Shown piece by piece: positions 56,803 to 64,000 of a stretch of DNA of 64,000 bases. Made by a program: the position numbers and the translations under genes. Source of the DNA: Argyresthia goedartella (Eukaryota > Arthropoda > Insecta > Lepidoptera > Argyresthiidae). The stretch is from assembly GCA_949825045.1 (NCBI GenBank), contig OX463807.1:15029501-15093500 (forward strand). The letters are read 5' to 3'. Each line of letters starts with the position of its first letter. Position 1 is the first letter of the stretch. Under the pieces are notes generated by a model. It was not told the DNA's origin. It searched no databases and worked only from the letters and a program-made list of their open reading frames with translations.

Positions 56803-59715
56803 TCACTTTAAATTAATAAATTCTTCTATGCTGTAGGGGCTCTTTTGTAACAAGTACACTTTAAGCTTTTGTTTAAAGCTGCTGTGTGTAACTAAAGTCT
56901 TTAGCTCCACTGGTAGGTGTTTAAATAACAATAGCGACTGGTAACCAGCAGCATGCCGTGCGATCTCTAACCTCGGTGCGGATTCAATTCGGAAGTCCTT
57001 CCGACGCGAAGTTTCTCGTTTAGACCTCTGATCGAGGTTTTCTAATTTGTGAATGTTTTTAGATAGACTGACCATTAAAACAAGTATGTAGAGCGCAGGA
57101 ACCGTTAGTATTCCTAACCTAATGAAATGCGGCCTGCACGATTCCATCTGTGAAATGCGAACTATCGTACGGATTGCTCTTTTCTGCATTACGAAAGCCT
57201 TTGTGACATTGTAAGCATAACTATTTCCCCACAGTTTTATACTATATCGTAGTTTGGATTCGACCAGAGCATAGTACACCATTTTAAGATGTTCCTGATC
57301 CACCACGTCTCTCAAACTCCTCAGAGCATAGCACGCTGAGCTGATGCTTCCTTCTAGGGCAGTAAGTTCGGGCTTCCAGTTCAGTGAGGAATCTATGTGA
57401 ACCCCCAGAAACTTGATGACATCCACCATTGTCACTGTATCGCCGTTTAGCGTTGCTTTTATAACGTCACTGTTCCGTGCCGTGGTTTTAAATAAAAGTA
57501 GGTTGGTTTTACTTGTGTTTATTTTTAAATTATTATTCGTGAACCAGTTATGAAACATTGATAGAATTAAATTTACTTTGAGTTCGAGTGTTTCAAGATC
57601 ATTGTCCGAAACAACAGCATTTGTGTCATCGGCATAAACTACGAGCTGACTATCAGGCATCGATTTACCAATAAATTCGAACAAGTCGTTGGTGAACATA
57701 ATGAAGAAAATTGGACCCAAAATAGAGCCCTGCGGTACTCCTCTAGTTATCGGGACCATCCTTGACCTTGTTACCTCTTGACATCCGCTGTTATTCGTGG
57801 TCAGTTCGACAAACTGCTTTCGGTTATGTAGGTAAGATTTTATGAGATCCAAGCATTTACCCTGCACACCGTAATGTTCCAGCTTAATAATTAATATGTT
57901 ATGATCCACAAGATCAAATGCCGAGCTTAAGTCCAAAAACAATGCTGCTACCTTAATTTTGTTGTCTAGTTTATTTAATACGTCCTCTACCAGAGTGTCT
58001 ATTGCATCAGTGGTTCCTAGACCTCTCTGATAGCCGAACTGTCTTTTACTTAATATTTTGTTTGTAACTAAGTGTGCTAGAAACCTTGCCTTGATAAGTT
58101 TTTCAAATATTTTTGATAAGATGGGTAGCAACGAAATAGGCCTGTAGTGGGTAGGATCAGATTTTGTTCCTTTTTTATATACTGGCAGTACGCGAGCAAT
58201 CTTGAGCTGCTCAGGGAAAATAGCAAGTTCTAGACAGTTGTTCAGGAAAGTAGAAATGGGCTCTGCTAATAAATCTATATTATTTTTGATCACTGTAATT
58301 GGAACATCATCATAACCACATGACTGTTTGTTTTCGAAGAGTCTCACCATCTTCTCAACTTCTATTTTAGACGTTGGTCTAAAGTCCATCTCACGCATTA
58401 CTTTTGGACAGTGGTCCATTAAGAGATCTACTGCTGTTTCAGACCCATTTGCGACTCCTGTTGATTTAGCATCAAATTGCTCCGCAAAAATATCTACAAT
58501 GTTCACTGGTCTGTCAATATTTTTTTCATTAACCTTTAATATCAGTTTGTCTGTTACAGAGACAGGATTCTTATTTCTGTGACGGTTTACAACTTTCCAT
58601 AAGGCTTTTGATGAGTATTTTGCTTTGTCGAGTTCAGTCCTGACCGCTATTTTTTTTGCTACTGTGAGCACTTTCCTATATATTTTTATATAATTGTTAC
58701 GGTAGTTCCGTATAGAATCATCACAATTGCTCGAAACTACTAAAAACCTCTTCATTTTGCTAGATGTTTTGATACCTGGAGTGATCCATTTAATTTTGCT
58801 AGACTTTCGTAATGAGATCTTTTTCTTCCTCTTGCTAAAGCACCTCTGAAATATGTTATTAAAACTTGCTAAGAACCCATTTATCCCCTTTTCGTTAAGG
58901 TTTTCTCGTATCACTTCTTCCCTAAAACGTTTATTATTATTCTCGGAGAACAGCCTACGTTCTATTATTAATTTAGGGTCCTCTTTATTTACCAATTTTA
59001 GGTTCGGCAGTGAAAGGTCACAGAATATTGCTGCATGACCATCTGCAAGACCATTATGGTCTACATCAGTACCCTCTAGATGTTCCTCCGGAATATTTGT
59101 AAGAAAATTGTCGAGACTTGAGGACGCATCATTTCTGACAAAAGTAACGACGTCTATCAAAACCCTGAAATTGTAGCACTTTAGCAGAGACAAAAAATCA
59201 TTACGTCTATTATTCTCACACAGAGTGTTTATATTAAAGTCACCGCAAATAATACATGTTTTATCAAAAAAATGTTCCAGAAGCTTTTCCAGACAAACCA
59301 AAAAGTCATCGTATGTGTCATAGTCAGGATTCCGATAACAACAGATTATATTAAGACCTGTATCGTGATCTAAGACGCCGCACACTTCGAAACACCTATT
59401 TTTGTACAGCTTTTTGCAGATTGCAAGGTCTGCACATTGTTTTTGATTATGAGCTAAAATAAGAGAACCGCCCCTTGTCATGTTTATTCTAGTATTGTGG
59501 GTGGCCACATAATGGTTGTCCAATTTAAATAGAGGGGCTGAATATTTATTAAGGAAATGTTCAGTAATGCAAACGTACTGTACAACACCCTTATGACTGT
59601 GCAGATATACTTCTAACTCATCCCTTTTTGATGTTATTCCACATACATTTTGATGATATATACTGACTTCTGTAGTGTTACCTGATTGTCTCGATATGTC
59701 TTGGTGGTCAGTCAT
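56803..59715 (-). CDS. LINE ORF2: endonuclease-reverse transcriptase, intact
   Basis: A 970-codon frame, close to the usual CR1 ORF2 length. The endonuclease (residues 18-235) has Asn23 (YHQNVCG), Glu52 (CITEHFL), GDFN at 158-161 and, where relatives have Ser-Asp-His, the variant LADGHAA (Asp225, His227). A linker of about 200 residues follows. The RT (about 455-760) has YRPISLLPILSKIFEKL, motif A FLDLSSAFD (Asp595), motif B GVPQGSILGP and motif C YADD (Asp696/697), then FLGVHIDSSLNWKPEL. The C-terminal part (RPHFIRLGILTVPALYIL ... YSIEEFINL) is shared with 33391-33786. ATG at 59715-59713 is the first after the ORF1 stop. It would act in the nucleus on element RNA. All key RT residues are present. 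Confidence 0.92.
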   Translation of the reverse strand: MTDHQDISRQSGNTTEVSIYHQNVCGITSKRDELEVYLHSHKGVVQYVCITEHFLNKYSAPLFKLDNHYVATHNTRINMTRGGSLILAHNQKQCADLAICKKLYKNRCFEVCGVLDHDTGLNIICCYRNPDYDTYDDFLVCLEKLLEHFFDKTCIICGDFNINTLCENNRRNDFLSLLKCYNFRVLIDVVTFVRNDASSSLDNFLTNIPEEHLEGTDVDHNGLADGHAAIFCDLSLPNLKLVNKEDPKLIIERRLFSENNNKRFREEVIRENLNEKGINGFLASFNNIFQRCFSKRKKKISLRKSSKIKWITPGIKTSSKMKRFLVVSSNCDDSIRNYRNNYIKIYRKVLTVAKKIAVRTELDKAKYSSKALWKVVNRHRNKNPVSVTDKLILKVNEKNIDRPVNIVDIFAEQFDAKSTGVANGSETAVDLLMDHCPKVMREMDFRPTSKIEVEKMVRLFENKQSCGYDDVPITVIKNNIDLLAEPISTFLNNCLELAIFPEQLKIARVLPVYKKGTKSDPTHYRPISLLPILSKIFEKLIKARFLAHLVTNKILSKRQFGYQRGLGTTDAIDTLVEDVLNKLDNKIKVAALFLDLSSAFDLVDHNILIIKLEHYGVQGKCLDLIKSYLHNRKQFVELTTNNSGCQEVTRSRMVPITRGVPQGSILGPIFFIMFTNDLFEFIGKSMPDSQLVVYADDTNAVVSDNDLETLELKVNLILSMFHNWFTNNNLKINTSKTNLLLFKTTARNSDVIKATLNGDTVTMVDVIKFLGVHIDSSLNWKPELTALEGSISSACYALRSLRDVVDQEHLKMVYYALVESKLRYSIKLWGNSYAYNVTKAFVMQKRAIRTIVRISQMESCRPHFIRLGILTVPALYILVLMVSLSKNIHKLENLDQRSKRETSRRKDFRIESAPRLEIARHAAGYQSLLLFKHLPVELKTLVTHSSFKQKLKVYLLQKSPYSIEEFINLK

Positions 59716-59731
59716 GCAAACATTGTAGTTT

Positions 59732-61234
59732 TCATTGTTCTGGACGAAAAAACTGCAGATCCATTTGTTTGTTCACCATTGAGTCACTTGCGAAATAATA
59801 TGGGATGGTGCCCCTTTTTGGTTTATCTATAACTTTGTAATTTGATTTCGTGCATACTGGCGTCATTTTCTTCTGAGTCACTTTTTTAAAGAAAAAGGGT
59901 ATAGTGCCCTTCCGAATCGAGGATTCATCTTCTAGGTTTGTGACTATTTTAAATTTAGTGGGCTTGCTTTTGGGGTTGTGGCATGTTTTGTTCACATAAC
60001 TGTCATAGTTTGATTTATAAACTATTGCTAATATTTCCCTTAGAATAAGTCTACTTATGGTCAGTTTTATGGGAATTTTAGTCATGTCCCACCTACTCAT
60101 AATCTCCTCACCTACGACCTGTGACAAATCTACGAGAGTTGCGTTGGAAAATTGTGTACATAAGAATTGAAACATCTTATTTATTGCGTGTTCATTTAAG
60201 AACCTCGTCGCGAAGACATTAGCAAGAAGGACATTTGTTCTCAATTTACTAACCACGTAATATAGATGCGACTGAAGTTTGACAGGATTTATATCATTTG
60301 TACCTAGCATAAATATAACAAAATCTGACTCATTGTAGTCGCTGCACATTTCCAGACATGAAGACAAAACCTGATCAGATGTAGCATTTGTTTTGATTAG
60401 TGCTGTCACTGAGAAGTCTTTGCCTAGGAGGTCTTGGAGATAGTCTCTGATTCTAATGCCTCTTTCATCGGAGAACAGCATGACCCTGTGCTTCCGGTCG
60501 TTCTTCAGGTTTGTTGTTTCTTTTAGGTCTTCATCTCCTTTTATGTTGTGATTGTTTGTGTCTCTATCTTGTTTAATTTCGAGTTCTACCTCTTCATTGT
60601 GTTTTAGTCCACATTTTGTTGCCGTGTCTGTATTTTCTTTGGTTTTTGGAGCATCTTCACTTTCTTGTTGAAGTTCAGGTTCTACTTTGTCAATAAATTG
60701 TTGTTCTCGTTCACATCTTATCGGTTTATCTGTGTCTACTTTTAGGTCTTCTTTCGTTGCCGGAACATCTTCACTTTCCAGTAGCAGTTCAGCATAATCA
60801 CGACGAATTGGCGTCCTTTCTCTGCCAAGAATTAAGCGTTTTTTTGGAAACTCTCTATCCCTGATTCCGGATTTAGGAGTTCTCGTTAATGTAGGCGTTT
60901 CAGAGCAGATCCTTTTTAGTATATTCGTTTTTTCCTGACGCTCTTGGAGTTGCTTCTTTAACGAGTTATTTTCTTCAGAAAGAGCGTCAATTTCCACGTG
61001 TGCACTTTCAAGCTGCGTCTCTAAGTTCCGTATTCGAATTATAATTTGCTGAAATTCTTCCTGGTCACATAGTTGTCTTGACAGGTCAGGTAGACTCAGT
61101 GCAAAATCATCAGAGAAGTTTGTACCATCCAAATGGTCATTGCCTGTAGTCTCTCCCCATGACTTCCTACGTGTTTTGCATCCTTTTCTCTGTCCCATGT
61201 TTACGTGTGTGTCCACTGCTTCACTTGTACTCAT
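59732..61234 (-). CDS. LINE ORF1: coiled coil plus SGNH esterase-like domain, intact
   Basis: 500 codons. Residues 61-110 form a likely coiled coil (IRNLETQLESAHVEIDAL ...). Residues 150-225 are acidic and contain a duplicated module (ESEDVPATKEDLK / ESEDAPKTKENTD, then VEPELQQ / VELEIKQ). An SGNH-like domain (about 248-400) shows VMLFSDERGIRI (Ser256 block) and FVIFMLGTNDINP (311-314, the Gly-Thr-Asn-Asp block). The last His block is not obvious. The C-terminus has two short basic motifs, KGTIPFFF and RGTIPYYF. In CR1-group LINEs, ORF1 esterases are thought to help RNP assembly or membrane association; activity here is inference. It lies 16 nt upstream of ORF2, a spacing that favours reinitiation. 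Confidence 0.85.
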   Translation of the reverse strand: MSTSEAVDTHVNMGQRKGCKTRRKSWGETTGNDHLDGTNFSDDFALSLPDLSRQLCDQEEFQQIIIRIRNLETQLESAHVEIDALSEENNSLKKQLQERQEKTNILKRICSETPTLTRTPKSGIRDREFPKKRLILGRERTPIRRDYAELLLESEDVPATKEDLKVDTDKPIRCEREQQFIDKVEPELQQESEDAPKTKENTDTATKCGLKHNEEVELEIKQDRDTNNHNIKGDEDLKETTNLKNDRKHRVMLFSDERGIRIRDYLQDLLGKDFSVTALIKTNATSDQVLSSCLEMCSDYNESDFVIFMLGTNDINPVKLQSHLYYVVSKLRTNVLLANVFATRFLNEHAINKMFQFLCTQFSNATLVDLSQVVGEEIMSRWDMTKIPIKLTISRLILREILAIVYKSNYDSYVNKTCHNPKSKPTKFKIVTNLEDESSIRKGTIPFFFKKVTQKKMTPVCTKSNYKVIDKPKRGTIPYYFASDSMVNKQMDLQFFRPEQ

Positions 61235-61349
61235 TTTGAATAAATCAGTGTAACTTATTGAACAAGTACGATTTGTAGTTTACTATGCAGATTTGAAATA
61301 TGGACGTAAAGATTGAGAATCTGCTAGCATTCAATACTCGTAACCGTAG

Positions 61350-61393
<44 letters not shown>
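61350..61393 (+). repeat. A44 homopolymer
   Basis: 44 consecutive A on the plus strand, between the LINE 5' region and a tRNA-like relic. On the minus strand it is T44 following the tRNA-like sequence. Confidence 0.85.
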
Positions 61394-61396
<3 letters not shown>

Positions 61397-61480
61397 CTTT
61401 GGATGGGACTCGAAGTGTTGACCTCCCGATTTACAAACCGCTAGTACACTTCTTGCACCACTTAATCAGTTCCCGTATAC
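61394..61480 (-). repeat. tRNA-Thr-like relic or SINE head
   Basis: The minus strand reads ttaagtggtgcaag (D-arm/A-box-like), gcggtttgtaaatcggg (anticodon-loop-like with TGT) and cttcgagtccc (T-loop-like). The T-stem and acceptor stem do not pair, so this is not a functional tRNA. Confidence 0.3.
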
Positions 61481-61660
61481 AGCAAAAATTATCAGTACGT
61501 TTCCCAGTCTTGTCGCACTGTACTACTCATAGTAAAATCTCGTCTTAACCTTGTAATCTCTGCCATGCGCGGTTTTCTTAGGGTATGTCACACACACCTC
61601 ACGTTGTAGGGAATCTTACAGAAATCCACCTTGTATGCCGAAGGTTAGTCGCTAATGAGC

Positions 61661-61788
61661 AATACCAAATCCAAGTAGTGTCATCTGTGGTCGAGTAGTG
61701 GCAATTTCTTGTTTTGAAGTTTGTAATACCAAATCCAAGTAGTGACATCTATGGTCGAGTAGCGGTAATCTCTTCGAAGTTCGTTAGT
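61661..61788 (+). repeat. 64-bp tandem duplication
   Basis: aataccaaatccaagtagtg at 61661 starts again at 61725. Both copies continue catct(g/a)tggtcgagtag with several later differences. The flanking gagcaataccat at about 61790 begins another partial unit. Confidence 0.8.
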
Positions 61789-62935
61789 GAGCAATACCAT
61801 GGATCATGCAAGTCCGATCACAGTAGTGCATTATTCTGATAGATGTCGTGGTTACCAAAAAATCGTTATTGTACCGTTATCCTGTTTTGTATATAACGTG
61901 AATTAATTAAGAACTGTAGATTTGTTATGAACACTATTGTTGTATTTGGCGTCTGCAGTAACTATGCACTTGTCTGTCGAGTTATTTGGCACACTATTGT
62001 CTCATTTAGGTATAATTGTTCACTTTTATATTTTTGGTCTATTTCACTAGTTTATGTTGCTGTGTTTCACTCGTTTCAATGGATAACGCTATCACGTCAC
62101 TATTGTAGTATTTCCTCTCGAACTGTATTAATTTATACTGCTTTAACACTGATTTATTAATATTAGAATAAAAATACGTAGGAACTGTGTGTTTACATAT
62201 CAGCGCCCCCTGGCGAAAAAAAAAAAAGAGTACCCAGTCTATTACGAAACGCGTTAATCCGGAAAACCGAAATTGCGTCAACGCTACATTAAATTTTCCT
62301 ATAGTCGGGTTACTATTTGGTAGGTGGAGCCCTGGCGGTTGTGGGTGAAACAACATATTTCCTGCCTAACCAACCGTTTAATGTGATGCTGAAACATTAT
62401 TTACTTTCGCTGTGTAAGCTGGTCCTTTCTTTCGCGGCTGTATAAATATCGGTGGGCCTAAACAAAGAGGTGGTACCTATGTACCTATATAGTATAGAGT
62501 AACAAAGCCCTATTATTATCCGACTGCACAGGAAGAAAGGTATTTCAAAGGTATTTCAAGCGTATGTCAGTATGTATGTATGTATGATCATTTCATTATC
62601 ACGCGCTACAGCCTAAACGGCTTGACGGATTGTATTAGATGAGGTGTCGTTAGACTCATCTCGATGGGGTAACATAGGCTATATAATTTTAGTGAAAAGT
62701 AAATGTGTTGTATTTTATATCGCAAAATGTAGTTTACAAAGTATTAGTGCGGCTAGTTTTACATTCCACGTACGCTACCACTTGCATTTATAAGTTTCTA
62801 TGTGTTTTTTAATGAAAATGCAGTCGATTATATATTTTTATAATAATTCCACTTGTTTATGAGACGTATTTTGGATTGCTGATGAGTTGTCATTCTTCAG
62901 TGTTAGTAAATAATAGTGCTGATCCTGAGACTGAT
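61789..62935. other. non-coding stretch with scattered repeats
   Basis: No gene supported. atatcgcaaaatgtagttta near 62719 is shared with 40970. gtatgtatgtatgtatga at 62568 is a short microsatellite. The rest is unassigned. Confidence 0.45.
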
Positions 62936-62939
62936 CATC

Positions 62940-64000
62940 ATAGTTAAAATAAATGTGGTTAAATGTTGACAAATATTTATCTCTACAAAACGCTCTCATG
63001 ATCCAATTGAATATCGGGATTATCAATAGAATTTCTCATAATATAATCTCTCATAATTACAATTACACTAAAACTGTAATGGATTTTGAAAAAGCGCTTA
63101 TACCGTTACAAAACTGTGAACCATGGCTTAATGTTGAAGACTGACCCTAACAAACTCAACAACACATTGTTAAGTAATATTAATAAATCAATAGAGGAAA
63201 ACACTACAATAATAATAATTACTGAGAGTAGACGGATTATAGTACCTTGGATAACAATGTACTACGTTGTATTAAAAATAGAAACATAATGCAGAAACAA
63301 TTACGTTCAGATTTTATTCAGATAATTTAGATTCAGATAATTAAATTGTATGAAAAAATTTCAGAAGATACCAAAATAATTGTAATAATCTCATTAAGAA
63401 ACTGAAAATAAATTATGAAAGGGAATATATAGCATAAAGGAATAAAACTACAAAATCTCTTTTAAAAGCAAACAGTCATTTTACAAATGTGCGCAAAACA
63501 CTTGCCGAAGATATAATAAATAACACAAATCACCAAAGTAATAAAGTAAAACTAGCTTAACCGCAATTAAAATCATTTGTTCTGCTTGACGCCGATCCTA
63601 AAAAAGTGGAAACTATAATCAAGGGTCTCAAATCAGATAGTGCTCCAGGGTGGGACGGTATTACAATTTATTTTTCTAAACAAAGAAAATAAATAGTTGT
63701 TCCTATCATGTCTAAAGGCATACGCTTGTTTTAGAACTGGTGATTTTCCACTATCTCAAAACAATCAATAATCACGCCGGTCAATAATCGTCCAAAATAT
63801 GATTTGCCGTCTATTGCTAATATACTTGAGTAATTGAATAATCGATTGACTCCGGCAAGGGTTATCTACTGAGGATGCCGTCACTTATATCACTTGTACC
63901 AATAAGATTGACAAAATGTTAAAATGTTAGACCTTTAACCTTTAACCTCTGAAAAACGTCTGACACTATGTCCGAGCCCATTACCTACACTATAGGAAGC
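62940..64000 (+). pseudogene. CR1/L2-like LINE ORF2 remnant, heavily decayed
   Basis: Between many stops, pieces of a non-LTR RT can be read: VETIIKGLKSDSAPGWDGIT at 63609-63668 (the conserved RT finger block), then FRTGDFPLSQN (about 63730) and LPSIANILE (about 63810). NNRLTPA follows, then a Ser/Thr-Glu-Asp-Ala-Val-like segment (GAGGATGCCGTCAC near 63870) that precedes motif A in relatives. The element continues past the window end. An endonuclease linker may lie upstream from 63080, but this is weak. Confidence 0.55.

Larger units (their letters stand above)
56450..61300 (-). mobile_element. CR1-type LINE, both ORFs intact (copy C)
   Basis: On the minus strand: a short 5' UTR, ORF1 (500 codons), a 16-nt gap, ORF2 (970 codons), a 3' UTR of about 310 bp, and a tail of ACTTATG-type repeats (56453-56483 on the complement). 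Neither ORF has a stop or shift, unlike every other autonomous element here. The 5' border is unclear; it lies near or before the A44 run (T44 on this strand) at 61350. Two decayed relatives lie at 14.8 and 24.5 kb and a 3' fragment at 33.1 kb. Confidence 0.88.

Noticed and set aside
61394..61480. Functional tRNA-Thr gene
   Set aside because: Anticodon-loop and T-loop resemblance only; T-stem and acceptor stem do not pair.
61300..61548. Lys-rich 82-codon protein
   Set aside because: The Lys run is the translated A44 homopolymer; no gene context.
1..64000. CRISPR arrays, bacterial operons, phage or integron structures
   Set aside because: No regularly spaced short repeats, no ribosome binding sites and no prokaryotic genes; the content is eukaryotic transposons.

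Overview
This is eukaryotic DNA, almost certainly from a moth or butterfly. There are no operon-like gene clusters and no Shine-Dalgarno sites. The background is AT-rich, and nearly everything readable is a transposable element of a type known from lepidopteran genomes: Ty3/gypsy, BEL/Pao including a roo-like copy with an envelope, a Jockey LINE, CR1-type LINEs with an SGNH-esterase ORF1, piggyBac, hAT MITEs and tRNA-derived SINEs. I found no convincing host gene. One weak exon candidate lies at 47.8-48.2 kb. The assignment to Lepidoptera is inference from element content.

Layout. 1-7.8 kb is a nested stack. The 3' end of a gypsy element sits in the integrase of a BEL/Pao element, and the BEL 3' LTR is split by a nearly full-length Jockey-type LINE with a 14-bp target duplication. 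7.88-9.82 kb is a piggyBac element with TTAA duplications; most of its interior is a giant inverted duplication of the transposase 5' half. 10.8-14.6 kb (minus strand) is a decayed roo-like BEL/Pao element with protease, RNase H, integrase and envelope remnants. 14.8-18.1 kb is a decayed plus-strand CR1-type LINE. 18-24 kb is non-coding with small repeats. 24.5-27.5 kb is a second decayed CR1-type LINE on the minus strand, with an odd tandem-repeat insertion in its reverse transcriptase. 28-56 kb is a sea of SINEs, MITEs, hairpins and LINE fragments, including an RNase H-bearing LINE at 35-36.7 kb and a 778-bp hAT MITE with a clean 8-bp target duplication at 54 kb. 56.45-61.3 kb (minus) holds a LINE whose two long reading frames (500 and 970 codons) are both open. 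61.3-64 kb returns to repeats and a LINE remnant.

How the parts relate. The only potentially active machinery is the 56.8-61.2 kb LINE: an ORF1 RNA-binding/esterase-like protein and an ORF2 endonuclease-reverse transcriptase spaced 16 nt apart. The other autonomous elements carry stops, frameshifts or deletions. The SINEs and MITEs would depend on proteins encoded elsewhere. The best candidates for something unusual are the piggyBac foldback element, the intact LINE with a short repeated ORF1 motif, and the repeat insertion between RT motif C and the thumb in the 24.6-26.7 kb LINE.
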